A model generated the notes under the pieces. That model was not told the origin of the DNA, did not search any database, and saw only the letters and a list, made by a program, of their open reading frames with translations. The position numbers and the translations under genes are program-made. Shown one piece after another: positions 54,560-64,000 of a stretch of DNA of 64,000 bases; within the stretch, counting starts at the first letter, position 1; every line of letters starts with the position of its first letter. This DNA comes from Stieleria magnilauensis. GTDB lineage: Bacteria; Planctomycetota; Planctomycetia; Pirellulales; Pirellulaceae. The stretch lies in assembly GCA_007753675.1 (NCBI GenBank), contig CP036432.1, positions 6,174,394-6,238,393 on the forward strand. The letters run 5' to 3'.

Positions 54560-54729
54560 GACAGGGCGTTGGGTAGGGTCGGTGGGTGGGAAGCAGCGAG
54601 GGCGCGTCATTCTACTCCGTCCCGCCCGGCGGGGCATCGATTTTGCGTTCTTCTCGCCCAGCCATTAGACTTTGCCTGGATTTTCCGGCTCTCTTGCTTA
54701 GCCATGTCCCCAACCGGTAGAACCGTCCG

Positions 54730-55998
54730 ATGAATCGCTTCTGTGTCGTGTTTGCCTGTGTCGCCTGTTTCTCAAGCCTGCTCATTCCAGCCGCCGATGT
54801 CACCGCCGGCGACTGGTCACAGTTCCGTGGACCGCAAGCGGACGGCGTGGCGTCGTCGGCTGACTATCCGACCGAATGGAGCGACACCGAAAACGTGCGT
54901 TGGTCCGTCGCCTTGCCGCAACCCGGCAACGGCAGCCCGATTGTGGTTGATGGGAACGTCTTCGTCTGCAGCGCCGAAGACTCCAAAGGCCTCGCCCGCA
55001 GTCTGATCTGTTTCGATGCCGACAACGGCCATCAACGCTGGTCCCGGACGGTGACGCTGGCAGAAGAAATGCCGACGCACAAGACGAATCCTTACGCCGG
55101 TTCCACGCCCGCCTGCGATGGATCGCGCGTGGTTGTCTGGCATGCCACCGGTGGATTGCACGCCTACGACATGAACGGCGCTCCCCTCTGGTCGCGCGAC
55201 CTGGGCGAGTTCCGGCACATGTGGGGTTACGGTTCCAGCCCCGTCATCGTCGGTGATCGTGTGATCTTGAACTCCGGACCCGGCAAACAAGTCTTCGTGG
55301 CCGCATTCGATGTCAAATCGGGCGAGACGCTTTGGCGGCATGACGAACCGGTCGCGGGCGACGGCGAGCGAAACGCGGAAGGGAAGTACATGGGCACGTG
55401 GTCGACGCCGGTGCCGATCGAACGGGACGGGCGTCAACTGGCCATCGTCGCGATGCATCAACGCATCTTGGCACTGGACGTTGAATCCGGTGACGTCGTT
55501 TGGTTCTTCCGTGTGACCAGTGATCGCGGCGACCTGGCCTACAGTTCCCCGATGATCGAAGGCGACCTGTGTGTGTTCAACGCCGGTTTCAAAGGCCCAA
55601 CGATGGCGTTCGAAATGAACGGGCGCGGCGACATCACCGAAAATCAACGTTGGCGGATCGAAGGCAATCCCCAATCGATCGGCACCGGAATCATGCGAGA
55701 CGGCTTTGTCTACCGCGTCGGGGCAGGCCCCAATCTGATCGATTGCCTGGACGCCAAAACGGGCGAGACGGTCTGGCAGGAACGCAACAAGGCTGCGTTC
55801 TGGGGCTCCGTCGCAATGGCCGGCCAGACAGCGTATGCCACCGATCAATCCGGAACCACAATCGTGTTTCGCCTTTCGCCGGACGAGTTCACACCGATCG
55901 CCGAGTGCCCCCTGAACGATTCCAGCAACGCGACTCCAGCGCTCGCCGGTGGACGGATCTACCTCAGGACGAACCGGAAACTATGGTGCGTGGAGTGA
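54730..55998 (+). CDS. PQQ-like beta-propeller protein, secreted (second copy)
   Basis: A 422-residue protein. The signal peptide covers about 1-26, then DWSQFRGPQADG, the start motif of planctomycete WD/PQQ-like propellers. Blades include LICFDADNGHQRWSRTV and CLDAKTGETVWQERNK. It is about 170 bases divergent from the DUF1080 gene and followed by the ECF sigma factor. No PQQ site can be assigned, so catalysis is not established. Confidence 0.87.
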   Translation: MNRFCVVFACVACFSSLLIPAADVTAGDWSQFRGPQADGVASSADYPTEWSDTENVRWSVALPQPGNGSPIVVDGNVFVCSAEDSKGLARSLICFDADNGHQRWSRTVTLAEEMPTHKTNPYAGSTPACDGSRVVVWHATGGLHAYDMNGAPLWSRDLGEFRHMWGYGSSPVIVGDRVILNSGPGKQVFVAAFDVKSGETLWRHDEPVAGDGERNAEGKYMGTWSTPVPIERDGRQLAIVAMHQRILALDVESGDVVWFFRVTSDRGDLAYSSPMIEGDLCVFNAGFKGPTMAFEMNGRGDITENQRWRIEGNPQSIGTGIMRDGFVYRVGAGPNLIDCLDAKTGETVWQERNKAAFWGSVAMAGQTAYATDQSGTTIVFRLSPDEFTPIAECPLNDSSNATPALAGGRIYLRTNRKLWCVE

Positions 55999-56012
55999 TC
56001 TTGGAGACGAAT

Positions 56013-56035
56013 CGCAAGCGGGAAGCGTACGCCAC
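56013..56035 (+). repeat. Short dispersed repeat, family 4, copy 2
   Basis: CGCAAGCGGGAAGCGTACGC followed by CAC, 20 bases before the sigma factor ATG at 56056. Confidence 0.7.
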
Positions 56036-56055
56036 ATTGAAGGGGGCGATCGCCG

Positions 56056-56664
56056 ATGTCCGATGACGGCAACGTCAGCCGCTGGATCGATCAAGTCAAA
56101 GTCGGCGATTCGGTCGCGGCGGCCGAGCTGTGGCGCCACTACTACGATCGTCTGATTCGAAACGTCCGTAATCATCTTCGCGGACAAAACCGGGCAGTGG
56201 CCGATGAAGAAGACGTGGTCGTCAGCGTCTTCGAAAGTTTCTATCGGGCGGCCGAGCAGGGCCGATTCCCCGAGATGTCCGATCGCGACGACTTGTGGCG
56301 ATTGTTGTTAAAAATGTCGGCGCGAAAGGTCATCGACAAACGCCGCCGGGACCGCCGACAACGCCGGGGCGGCGGCCAACGAACACTCTCGCTGACCGGA
56401 CGACCGGGCGACGAAGACGCTCTGATCGAAGTGATCGGCGACGAACCGACGCCGGACATGGTGCTGACGTTGACCGAAGCCGTCGAGGAGCTGCTCTCCC
56501 ATTTGGGTGACGGGCAACTGCGAGAGATCGCGGTCGGAAAAATGGAAGGCCTCTCCAACGCCGAACTCGCGCAACGATTGGGATGCTCTGAACGCACGAT
56601 CGAACGACGCTTGCACCTCATCCGTGAAACCTGCCAGCAGGAACTGATGGACGCCGACGAGTGA
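56056..56664 (+). CDS. ECF-type RNA polymerase sigma factor
   Basis: A 202-residue sigma factor with region 2 at about 15-85 (LWRHYYDRLIRNVRNHL, DEEDVVVSVFESFYR) and region 4 at about 140-195 (EIAVGKMEGLSNAELAQRLGCSERTIERRLHLIR, a helix-turn-helix). The linker is basic. No anti-sigma gene is adjacent. The third PSD1/DUF1501 pair starts about 290 bases further on the same strand, and PSD1 loci of planctomycetes often lie next to ECF sigma genes, so regulation of that pair is possible but unproven. Confidence 0.9.
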   Translation: MSDDGNVSRWIDQVKVGDSVAAAELWRHYYDRLIRNVRNHLRGQNRAVADEEDVVVSVFESFYRAAEQGRFPEMSDRDDLWRLLLKMSARKVIDKRRRDRRQRRGGGQRTLSLTGRPGDEDALIEVIGDEPTPDMVLTLTEAVEELLSHLGDGQLREIAVGKMEGLSNAELAQRLGCSERTIERRLHLIRETCQQELMDADE

Positions 56665-56792
56665 CGGTCATAACAAGCAGCCTGGCCCGCTACACACGCT
56701 GAGTGTGGCAAGTCAGTGGTCAAAACATTTGAGGGTCAAAAAATGGAATGCGACCAACCCTCCCAGCAACGTGCATGCCCCCATCTTCTGCC

Positions 56793-56840
56793 CCCATTTT
56801 TTGACCAACCCATTTTTTGACCAACCCATCTTCTGACCAG
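56793..56840 (+). repeat. Three tandem 16-bp repeats upstream of the PSD1 gene
   Basis: Units CCCATTTTTTGACCAA (56793-56808), identical (56809-56824) and CCCATCTTCTGACCAG (56825-56840), with a decayed unit before them. GGTCAAAAAATGG at about 56733-56745 is the inverse complement, so a long hairpin is possible. It could be a regulatory array or a REP-like remnant. Confidence 0.6.
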
Positions 56841-56953
56841 CCCCAACACCCGCCCCCCGATCATCCCCGTCCATGTTCCGAAGCGATTATCATGTCAGAT
56901 GGTTCGGCGTTCCTGTCGATGCACACAACCCGACACGTGACGGTGATAACGTG

Positions 56954-59900
56954 ATGAGCTCACACGAGAAGCCCGGTTTACGACCGTCACCTGCGCCACG
57001 GCGCGTCGCCGACGCCTGCTTGCTCGCCTTATTGGTCTTGATCAGCGGAAACGCCGCCGCAATCGATTTTGCGACAGACATCGAACCGATCTTCCGCGAG
57101 CACTGCATCGACTGCCACGGACCCGAGGAACAGAACAGCCAGTTCCGGCTGGATCGTCTGGCGGTTTTACTTGCCGGTGGCAACTCCGGCGAACCGGCCG
57201 TTGTGCCGGGCGATCCAGACGCCAGCTATTTGTTGCGTTTGATCAAGCACGACGAGCCCGGCTGGGAGATGCCTCCCGATGGTGAGCTGTCACCGCATCA
57301 AATCGACTTGATCGAGCAATGGATCAGTGGCGGCGCGTCGACTCCGAAACGTTACGGACCGGCAAAGGAAAACGTAGAGCTGAAACATTGGTCGTTTCAG
57401 CCGATCCGGCGTCCTGAACTGGATGTCCGACACAGCGACGGAATCGACACCTTGATTCGCCGCAAGCTTGCCGAGAGCGATCTGCAACCGTCACCGATTG
57501 CCGAACGCCGCGTCTTGATACGCCGGCTTTACCTCGTGATGACCGGTCTGCCGCCGACGCCCGAGCAAATCGACGCGTTCGTTCAAGACGCTCGCCACGA
57601 CGCTTGGCAGCGACTGGTCGAAACGGTGCTTGCCAGTCCGCTTTACGGACAGCGCTGGGCCAGCCATTGGTTGGACTTGGTCCGGTTCGGCGAAACCAAC
57701 GGTTTTGAAACCAATCGTGAACGGCCAAACGCTTGGCACTATCGTGACTGGGTGATCGATTCTCTGAACCACGACAAACCCTATGACGACTTCATCCGCC
57801 AGCAGATCGCCGGCGACGCATTGGGGGCCGAGATCGGCACCGGATTCCTGGTCGCCGGCCCACACGACATCGTCAAGGGCCAAGACCCCAAACTCGGTCT
57901 GGTTCAACGGATGAACGAACTGGACGACATGATCAACACGACCGGGACCGCCTTTTTAGGGTTAACGACCGGCTGTGCCCGTTGCCACAACCACAAATTT
58001 GATCCGATCAGTCAACGTGATTACTACGCCATGCAAGCCGTGTTTGCCGGGGTGCAACATGGTGAACGAAGCTTGCCGCCGACCAAGGAAGCCGAACAGG
58101 AACTCGCCGAGATCGACGCGGTGATCGCGGAACTGACGGATAAACTCCAGCCCTACCTTGCCAAAGATACCTCCGCATCGATCGCGATCGATGAATCGGA
58201 TGCCCGGCCCGTGTTCCAACCCGCCGGGACTGCGGCGAAACAAGGTCGCAACGAAGCCGACTTCGGTGGCAAACATTACACCTGGTGGAAAGCTCGTCCG
58301 GGCGAAGAAACGGTCGTGTACCAGCCACATGCCAGCGGTCTGCATCGCGTCTGGCTCAGCTGGGGCGCGGGCTACGCCACCCACTGCTCCGACGCGCGAT
58401 ACGTCTTGCGTTCAGCGACGGGCGACCGCGAAATCTGCTCCGTCAATCAACAACGGCTGGCCGACGGATCCGGCGAAGTCGATGGAGTGGCCAAGTGGAG
58501 TGGCTTTTACGATGCCGGGGTTCATGAGTTTGCCCCTGACGACCGGCTCGTGCTGATCGCCGGGGACAGCGGCAGCGCCGTGACGGCAGATGTCGTCGTG
58601 CTGCAGCCGGAACCAGAAACCGATAGCTCGCGTCCTGCGGTGCCGCCGACGCTGCGTGCGGCCGTCAATTCCAACCAGAACGAAGAACGCATCGCCCCGC
58701 GTTCGGCCCGCTTTGTGCGATTTGTGATCGAACAAACCTCCGGCTCCCAAGCCTGTCTTGATGAGTTGGAAATTTACGCCGGCGACCAGAACGTCGCACT
58801 GGCCAGCAGCGGTGCCAAGGCGACTTCCTCCGGCGATTTCCAACACCCGCTGCACAAGCTGCAGCACATCAACGACGGGCGTTACGGGAATGCCCGCAGC
58901 TGGATCGTCGATTCCGTTGCCGGCGGCTGGGTGCAAATCGAACTCGCTGAGCCGACCGTGATCGATCGCATCGTGTGGGGACGCGACCGCGAGCAAACGT
59001 ACTCTGATCGCCTGGCCACGGACTATCACATCGATGTCGCAAACGATCCTGGTAACTGGGCGCGCGTGGCATCCTCTGCCGATCGCCGACCGCACGGTCA
59101 ATCGCAGACCGAAGCCGCACAGTATCGATTCGATACCGTCTCGTCAGCCGAAGCCCAGCAAGCCAAGCACCGGTTGAATCGACTCAAGCTGGCCCGCAGG
59201 CGAAAGGCGGCACTTGAAATGTCGCCACAAGTCTACGCGGGAACATTTTCGCAACCCGGTCCAACCTATCGGCTGTATCGTGGTGAACCCGATGCCCGTC
59301 GCGAACCCGTCGGCCCGGATACGATCGAAGTGTTCGGATCGCTGAAGCTGGATCAGGACGCACCGGAGCAATCGCGCCGGCTTGCCCTGGCCGACTGGAT
59401 CGCAAGCGCCGACAATCCGCTCACCCCGAGGGTAATTACCAACCGACTGTGGCAGTTCCATTTTGGCACGGGGATTGTCGACACGCCCAGCGACTTCGGC
59501 CACAACGGCACACGGCCCAGCCACCCCGAGTTACTGGATTATCTGGCTAGCGAGTTGCTCGATCATGATTGGTCGCTCAAGCACATCCATCGACTGATTT
59601 TGAATTCCCACACCTGGCGACAGAGCAATCGGCCGCGCGAAGACGCGCGGGCCATCGATGCCGGTTGTCGGCTACTGTGGCGTTTCCCACCGCGTCGGTG
59701 TGATGCCGAATCGATCCGCGATTCCATCTTGGCGGTCAGCGGTTCGCTTCGGCATGACGCCGCAGGCGGACCCGGCTTTAGCGGCTTCGCAGTGCAACTG
59801 GAAAATGTCCGGCACTACCATCCCAAGCAACAATACGGACCCGAAGACTGGCGACGGATGATCTACATGACCAAAGTGCGTCAAGAAAGGGACCAGGTGT

Positions 59901-60208
59901 TCGGCGTCTTTGATTGCCCCGATGCCAGCATGGTGGTCGCCCAACGCAGCCGTTCCACGACGCCGCTGCAAGCACTGAATTTGCTGAACAGCCGATTCGT
60001 CATGCAACAGGCCGGTCGAATGGCGGCGCGGTTGGAAAACGAAGCCGAGTCGCCGTCGGCACAAATCACCCGCGCCTGGCAACTGTGTTTCGGTCGACCG
60101 CCGACCGACGAAGAGTTGTCCGACAGCGCCGCGTTCATTGCCCAAGAAGGATTGACACAATTCGCCCGTGCGTTGCTCAACGCCAATGAGTTTGTGTTGA
60201 TTCCCTGA
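56954..60208 (+). CDS. PSD1/DUF1549/DUF1553 cytochrome c protein with internal discoidin domain (pair 3)
   Basis: A 1084-residue secreted protein. After a signal ([16 protein letters not shown]) the cytochrome domain shows C51-ID-C54-H55. DUF1549 contains [12 protein letters not shown] discoidin/F5-8 type C domain is inserted at about 584-715 ([31 protein letters not shown]). DUF1553 ends [12 protein letters not shown] take ATG 56954; the longer frame from 56873 adds an unlikely N-terminus. The inserted domain suggests glycan binding. It is 40 bases from its DUF1501 partner, with repeat family 4 between them. Confidence 0.92.
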   Translation: MSSHEKPGLRPSPAPRRVADACLLALLVLISGNAAAIDFATDIEPIFREHCIDCHGPEEQNSQFRLDRLAVLLAGGNSGEPAVVPGDPDASYLLRLIKHDEPGWEMPPDGELSPHQIDLIEQWISGGASTPKRYGPAKENVELKHWSFQPIRRPELDVRHSDGIDTLIRRKLAESDLQPSPIAERRVLIRRLYLVMTGLPPTPEQIDAFVQDARHDAWQRLVETVLASPLYGQRWASHWLDLVRFGETNGFETNRERPNAWHYRDWVIDSLNHDKPYDDFIRQQIAGDALGAEIGTGFLVAGPHDIVKGQDPKLGLVQRMNELDDMINTTGTAFLGLTTGCARCHNHKFDPISQRDYYAMQAVFAGVQHGERSLPPTKEAEQELAEIDAVIAELTDKLQPYLAKDTSASIAIDESDARPVFQPAGTAAKQGRNEADFGGKHYTWWKARPGEETVVYQPHASGLHRVWLSWGAGYATHCSDARYVLRSATGDREICSVNQQRLADGSGEVDGVAKWSGFYDAGVHEFAPDDRLVLIAGDSGSAVTADVVVLQPEPETDSSRPAVPPTLRAAVNSNQNEERIAPRSARFVRFVIEQTSGSQACLDELEIYAGDQNVALASSGAKATSSGDFQHPLHKLQHINDGRYGNARSWIVDSVAGGWVQIELAEPTVIDRIVWGRDREQTYSDRLATDYHIDVANDPGNWARVASSADRRPHGQSQTEAAQYRFDTVSSAEAQQAKHRLNRLKLARRRKAALEMSPQVYAGTFSQPGPTYRLYRGEPDARREPVGPDTIEVFGSLKLDQDAPEQSRRLALADWIASADNPLTPRVITNRLWQFHFGTGIVDTPSDFGHNGTRPSHPELLDYLASELLDHDWSLKHIHRLILNSHTWRQSNRPREDARAIDAGCRLLWRFPPRRCDAESIRDSILAVSGSLRHDAAGGPGFSGFAVQLENVRHYHPKQQYGPEDWRRMIYMTKVRQERDQVFGVFDCPDASMVVAQRSRSTTPLQALNLLNSRFVMQQAGRMAARLENEAESPSAQITRAWQLCFGRPPTDEELSDSAAFIAQEGLTQFARALLNANEFVLIP

Positions 60209-60224
60209 AAAAGTGCGTTCCCTA

Positions 60225-60247
60225 CGCAAGCGAGAAGCTTACGCCAC
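60225..60247 (+). repeat. Short dispersed repeat, family 4, copy 3
   Basis: CGCAAGCGAGAAGCTTACGC followed by CAC lies between the PSD1 stop and the DUF1501 ATG at 60249, only one base before that start. Confidence 0.7.
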
Positions 60248-60248
60248 G

Positions 60249-61706
60249 ATGAGATCATTTCTGGACCGACGACAGTTTCTCTCCCAGACCGCCAGCGGCT
60301 TGGGAAGCATCGCGCTGGCGAGTCTGTTGCAGCAGCCCAACGTATCGGCCGACGACCATCCGATCCGCCCCAAGATCGATCCGTCGCGTCCGTTCGCCGC
60401 GCGGCCATCACACCATCAGCCGGCGGCCAAGAACGTACTCGTCATCTTTTGTTCGGGAGCGTGCAGCCAGATCGATACGTTCGACTACAAACCCGAGCTG
60501 ATCAAACGCCACGGCCAGCCGATGCCCGGCGCCGAGGATTTGGTCACCTTCCAAGGCCAGCAGGGCATGCTGACGCAAAGCCCGTGGGAGTTCAAACCGC
60601 GTGGCCAATCCGGGAAAATGGTGTCGCAACTCGTGCCACAGTTGGCCGAACTGGCCGATGACATGTGCTTCATCCATTCGTTGACCGGCAAGACCAACAC
60701 CCACGGCCCGGGCGAGAACTTCATGTCCACCGGTTACACGCTGGACGGATTCCCCAGCATGGGTGCCTGGACGACCTGGGCACTCGGAACCGAAAACGAA
60801 AATCTACCCGCCTACGTCGCCATCCCCGATCCACGCGGCACGCCACAATCCAGCGTCAACAACTGGGGACCGGGTTTTCTGCCGGCGGCGTTCCAGGGCA
60901 CCCAATGGAGTGCGAACCAGCCGCTCAGCAATTTGGAGATCCCTGCAGGGACCAGCGATAAAACGGATCGCGCGACTCGCCGATTCTTGCAACGATTGAA
61001 TGAACGACACCTGCAGCAGTTCCCTGGCGATGAAGAACTGGCCGCGAGGATTTCCAGTTATGAACTGGCGGCCAAGATGCAATTGTCCGTCCCCGAAGTG
61101 ACCGATCTGTCGACTGAATCGAAGTCGACGCTACGCGAGTACGGGGCCGACGATGCGGAGAACACGCTGAAAGCACAATTCGCCAAGAACTGTATCCTGG
61201 CGCGACGGCTGATCGAGAAAGGCGTCCGCTTCGTCCAGTTGTTCAACGGCGCCTACCAGACCGGCGGCGAAGGCGTCAGCAATTGGGACGGACACAAAAA
61301 GATTGAAGAGCAATACAGCAAGCACGGCCCTGTGCTCGATCAACCCTGTGCCGCGTTACTCCGCGACTTGAAACGAAGAGGGCTATTGAAAGACACGCTG
61401 GTGGTCTGGACGACCGAGTTCGGCCGCATGCCGACGTTTCAAAAAGGCGCCAGCGGTCGCGACCACAATCCCGACGGATTCACAGCGTGGATGATGGGCG
61501 CCGGAGTCAAGGCGCCGTTCACGTACGGTGCAACCGATGAATTCGGTTACAAAGCTGTGGAGGACGTCACGACCGTGTACGATTTCCACGCCACGATCCT
61601 GCATCTGCTGGGGCTCGATCATCGTCGACTGACGTATTACCACAACGGATTCGAACGCCGCCTGACCGATGTGCATGGATCGGTGATCAAACCGATTCTG
61701 GCGTGA
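60249..61706 (+). CDS. DUF1501 domain protein, exported (pair 3)
   Basis: A 485-residue DUF1501 protein. [20 protein letters not shown] is a twin-arginine-type signal. [22 protein letters not shown] is the first family motif, with Ser-Ala-Cys in place of the Gly-Gly-Pro of the other two copies, and [12 protein letters not shown] the later one. ATG 60249 is preferred over 60213 because the signal starts there. It is the last gene of its unit; the 261 bases to the next stop hold a long palindrome. Confidence 0.92.
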   Translation: MRSFLDRRQFLSQTASGLGSIALASLLQQPNVSADDHPIRPKIDPSRPFAARPSHHQPAAKNVLVIFCSGACSQIDTFDYKPELIKRHGQPMPGAEDLVTFQGQQGMLTQSPWEFKPRGQSGKMVSQLVPQLAELADDMCFIHSLTGKTNTHGPGENFMSTGYTLDGFPSMGAWTTWALGTENENLPAYVAIPDPRGTPQSSVNNWGPGFLPAAFQGTQWSANQPLSNLEIPAGTSDKTDRATRRFLQRLNERHLQQFPGDEELAARISSYELAAKMQLSVPEVTDLSTESKSTLREYGADDAENTLKAQFAKNCILARRLIEKGVRFVQLFNGAYQTGGEGVSNWDGHKKIEEQYSKHGPVLDQPCAALLRDLKRRGLLKDTLVVWTTEFGRMPTFQKGASGRDHNPDGFTAWMMGAGVKAPFTYGATDEFGYKAVEDVTTVYDFHATILHLLGLDHRRLTYYHNGFERRLTDVHGSVIKPILA

Positions 61707-61867
61707 ACCCCATTTCAAGCCTGACTCGGTGTTGCCGAGAAGGGCATGCTACGCATGCCACCTACATTGACACCAAGCGGGGTATTTGTAGTTAGTGGCA
61801 TTGGGCACCAGCACTCCGGTACCGCAAGTGACGAACCACTCGTATTCCGTATCAGCTCAATTTTCGG

Positions 61868-61935
61868 GTAGTGGACGAGGCGACGAGTCCTCTGCAGTCG
61901 GCCTATTGGCAAGGACTCGTCGCCTCGTCCACTAC
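61868..61935. repeat. Long palindrome, family 3, copy 2
   Basis: GTAGTGGACGAGGCGACGAG at the left and CTCGTCGCCTCGTCCACTAC at the right, with a 28-base loop. The left flank AGCTCAATTTTCGGG (61853-61867) is shared with copy 1 at 42744-42845 in reverse orientation. It lies between the convergent DUF1501 and DAHP synthase genes and could act as a terminator. Confidence 0.85.
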
Positions 61936-61967
61936 CGCCCACCCGAAAGGCGAGGTGACAAGAAGCA

Positions 61968-63035
61968 CTAGGCTTCGCGCCGCGCGACGACGGCATCGCT
62001 CAGGTCCTGCAACAGCAGCACACTTTCTTCCCAGCCGATGCACGCGTCGGTGATACTCAATCCCGGCACCAAGTCGCCGTCGGTCAGGCCCTGTTTGCCT
62101 TCCAGAAGATTGCTCTCGATCATCACGCCCATGATCCTCAGGTCGCCGTCACTGAGTTGGCTGCAGACATCGCGGCAGACATAACGTTGGCGTTTGGTGA
62201 TCTTTCGGCTGTTGGCGTGACTGCAATCGACCATGATGCGAGCCGGCAGACCCGCTTGAGTCAACAGCGCCGATGCTTCATCGATACTCGCCGCGTCGTA
62301 ATTGGTGTGCAAGCCGCCGCGGAGGATGATGTGGCAGTCGCTATTTCCCGCGGTTGCGAAAATGGCCGACGTTCCCTCTTTGGTCACCGACAAGAAATGG
62401 TGGGGTTGCCGAGCGCTGCAAATCGCGTCGACCGCGATCTGAACGTTACCGGAAGTGCCGTTCTTAAACCCGACCGGGCAAGACAAACCGGATGCGAGTT
62501 CGCGATGCCCTTGGCTTTCCGTCGTCCGGGCTCCGATCGCCCCCCAGCCGACCAGGTCCGCGACGTATTGGGGGCTGATCAAATCCAAAAACTCGGTTCC
62601 GGTCGGCAGCCCCATCGCGTTGATGTCGCGCAACAATCCGCGAGCGGTGCGCAGTCCTCGATTGATCTGGAAGCTGTCGTCCAATCCGGGGTCGTTGATC
62701 AAGCCTTTCCAGCCGACGGTGGTACGCGGTTTTTCAAAGTACACCCGCATCACGATCAGCAACTGCTCTTGATGCTTTTGTTGTTCGGCGGCCAAACGCC
62801 GCGCGTACTCCAGTGCCGCATCGGGATCGTGAATCGAACAGGGGCCGATCACGACGACCAGGCGATCGTCCTGTTGGGCCAAGATTCGCTGGATGCCGGT
62901 CCGGGCCGTGAAAACCGTTTCTGCGATGGTCTCGTCCGCCGGAATCTCTGCCATCAATTCTTGCGGTGGCATCAGTTTCTTGATCGAACCGATGCGTAGA
63001 TCATCAATGGCGAACGATTGAGTATTTTGTGTCAT
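61968..63035 (-). CDS. aroG: 3-deoxy-7-phosphoheptulonate synthase (DAHP synthase, class I)
   Basis: A 355-residue enzyme that joins phosphoenolpyruvate and erythrose 4-phosphate, the first step of aromatic amino acid synthesis. VVVIGPCSIHDPDAALEYA holds the conserved GPCSIHD, later come VGFKNGTSGNVQIAVDA and the metal-binding region VDCSHANSRK. It belongs to the E. coli AroG/F/H type, with feedback sensitivity expected but not readable. It is a single gene with ATG 63035. Confidence 0.96.
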   Translation of the reverse strand: MTQNTQSFAIDDLRIGSIKKLMPPQELMAEIPADETIAETVFTARTGIQRILAQQDDRLVVVIGPCSIHDPDAALEYARRLAAEQQKHQEQLLIVMRVYFEKPRTTVGWKGLINDPGLDDSFQINRGLRTARGLLRDINAMGLPTGTEFLDLISPQYVADLVGWGAIGARTTESQGHRELASGLSCPVGFKNGTSGNVQIAVDAICSARQPHHFLSVTKEGTSAIFATAGNSDCHIILRGGLHTNYDAASIDEASALLTQAGLPARIMVDCSHANSRKITKRQRYVCRDVCSQLSDGDLRIMGVMIESNLLEGKQGLTDGDLVPGLSITDACIGWEESVLLLQDLSDAVVARREA

Positions 63036-63485
63036 CGAGCGACTGGGGCGTGTAATTTCGAGAATGTCTCGCGCGGTTCCAGGGGAGGCCGTCCACTATT
63101 GACGATAATCAAAAACGGGGAACTCGGTAGTGAGAATTCTGGTCGGTTGAATGTGGAAGCGACGGGAAGAGGTGGGCTCGGCGACGCCGCGATCCTGTTT
63201 CCTCTTCCGTGATGAATGACGTTGGGGGCAAGGCCCGGATCCGCACGATCGTCGTTTTTCTCGGCGATGGAATCGTCGGCGAACACGAACCATGGTCCGA
63301 CGGGCCGAAAGATCACGGGCCGAATGATCAGAGAAACAATGCCGACGCCACGCTGATCGAGGGCCAGCGAACCAAAGAATTGCACCCCAAGCCGACCAAA
63401 TCGTCAACCCCCGACGTCTGCCCCGATTCCCCCGACGCTCCCCCGTGCAGTGCTTCCACGGTCACCCGGCTGACGCCCCGAAGGC

Positions 63486-63613
63486 CACGCTGTGAAGCAT
63501 TTTTTAGCGGTAGGGCGCGAGCCCACCGGTGTTTCGGGAACGATGAGGGACCGGAGGGCTTGCGCCCTGCCGCGAACACCTCGTCAAACGCAGGGAATAA
63601 ATGCTTCACAGCG
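63486..63613. repeat. Nested palindromic REPIN-like element
   Basis: The outer arms ACGCTGTGAAGCATTT (63486-63501) and AAATGCTTCACAGCGT (63598-63613) are perfect 16-bp complements. Inside, GCGGTAGGGCGCGAGCC pairs with GGGCTTGCGCCCTGCCGC. The whole is about 128 bp with no coding content. The 450 bases before it (63036-63485) show no convincing gene on either strand. Confidence 0.75.
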
Positions 63614-63716
63614 TTGCCCGGAAGGGTCGAAACACCGCAGTCGGGAACGCGGAGAGAGGGACGATATCGCGTGGGCAGCCATTCGCCCGCCCACGCCCCG
63701 CGAGCCGACCGTCGCG

Positions 63717-64000
63717 TCAAAACCGCTTGACCTTGTGTTGCAGCACCCCGAGTTCATCACGTTTCTGGATCAATTGCGCGAGGATGCTGATGGAGATCTC
63801 CGTGGGGGTGTTGTTGCCCAACGGCAGACCGATCGGGCAGCAAAAGGAATCGATTTTCTGCGGCGAGACGTTCAACTGTTTCAGCTCGCGCCGCAACACG
63901 CTCGCCTTTTGGGGGCTGCCGATCACACCAATGTACGGTGCGTCTCGCGTCGTCAGCAGCTCCGAAAGCACCGGCAAGTCCGTCGCGTGGCCCTTGCTGA
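63717..64000 (-). CDS. XdhC/CoxI-family protein, C-terminal part (runs off the right edge)
   Basis: About 94 residues of a Rossmann-like domain: KGHATDLPVLSELLTTRDAP, then YIGVIGSPQKASVLRRELKQL and PIGLPLGNNTPTEISISILAQL. The IGS-x-K and PIGLxxGxxTPxEI motifs are the hallmark of XdhC, which inserts sulfur into the molybdenum cofactor of xanthine dehydrogenase-type enzymes. The 5' end and the N-terminal domain lie beyond 64000. Confidence 0.85.
   Translation of the reverse strand, partial: SKGHATDLPVLSELLTTRDAPYIGVIGSPQKASVLRRELKQLNVSPQKIDSFCCPIGLPLGNNTPTEISISILAQLIQKRDELGVLQHKVKRF

Noticed and set aside
63209..63730. Plus-strand frame of 173 codons and an overlapping minus-strand frame of 130 codons
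   Set aside because: Both cross the nested palindrome, have no ribosome binding site or motif, and oppose each other.
1..64000. tRNA, rRNA or riboswitch genes
   Set aside because: I saw no cloverleaf-like or rRNA-like stretch by eye, but I could not run a covariance model search.

Overview
The window looks like a chromosomal segment of a marine-type planctomycete of the Pirellulales (Rhodopirellula/Blastopirellula-like). This is inferred from gene content alone. It carries three PSD1/DUF1553 cytochrome-c plus DUF1501 pairs, DUF1559 prepilin-like and DUF1080 proteins, two sulfatases, secreted Gfo/Idh/MocA oxidoreductases, a PVC-type CxxCH propeller protein, PQQ-like propellers, a serine/threonine kinase with leucine-rich repeats, an ECF sigma factor, and many REP-like palindromes between genes. 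I saw no rRNA, tRNA, CRISPR array, phage or origin.

Layout. 1-4.6 kb: the 5' part of an EF-G-like GTPase, a Uma2 nuclease remnant, and a convergent Gfo/Idh/MocA oxidoreductase and DUF1080 hydrolase. 4.7-9.7 kb: a compact hypF-hypC-hypD-hypE operon for the Fe(CN)2CO cofactor of NiFe hydrogenase, with no hydrogenase subunit genes in the window, followed by two sulfatases up to 13.4 kb. 13.4-16.1 kb: a nest of palindromic repeats interrupted by a complete IS1380-family element (19-bp terminal inverted repeats, CTAA target duplication). 16.1-25.9 kb: two PSD1/DUF1501 pairs on opposite strands around an alpha/beta hydrolase. 26-35.7 kb: a sodium-solute symporter, a Ser/Thr kinase, a DUF1559 protein with a small lipoprotein, a PQQ-like propeller, a secreted 9-residue-repeat protein and a methyltransferase. 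35.8-38.7 kb: threonine synthase, an HExxH protein and a HIT hydrolase.

38.7-46.3 kb is the most unusual block. It encodes a 1305-residue membrane-anchored FtsK/SpoIIIE-type ATPase with one intact and two apparently degenerate ATPase modules, an 88-residue WXG100-like protein, a helical cytoplasmic protein, and, divergently, a small tail-anchored protein and a long coiled-coil protein. It could be a type VII-secretion-like or other translocase system in a diderm bacterium. That reading is inference and is marked as such.

46.3-64 kb: an SGNH hydrolase, a large PVC-type cytochrome c propeller protein, a minus-strand cluster (DUF1080, Gfo/Idh/MocA, EEP phosphatase, metallophosphoesterase), a second PQQ-like propeller, an ECF sigma factor followed by the third PSD1/DUF1501 pair, DAHP synthase, a nested palindromic REPIN-like element and the C-terminal part of an XdhC-family protein.

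Much of the content (sulfatases, the two DUF1080 plus oxidoreductase sets, PSD1/DUF1501 pairs, PQQ and PVC propellers) fits export-dependent breakdown of sulfated or complex polysaccharides. The housekeeping genes (thrC, DAHP synthase, EF-G-like GTPase, HIT) are scattered between these blocks. At least six families of short palindromic or direct repeats recur between genes.
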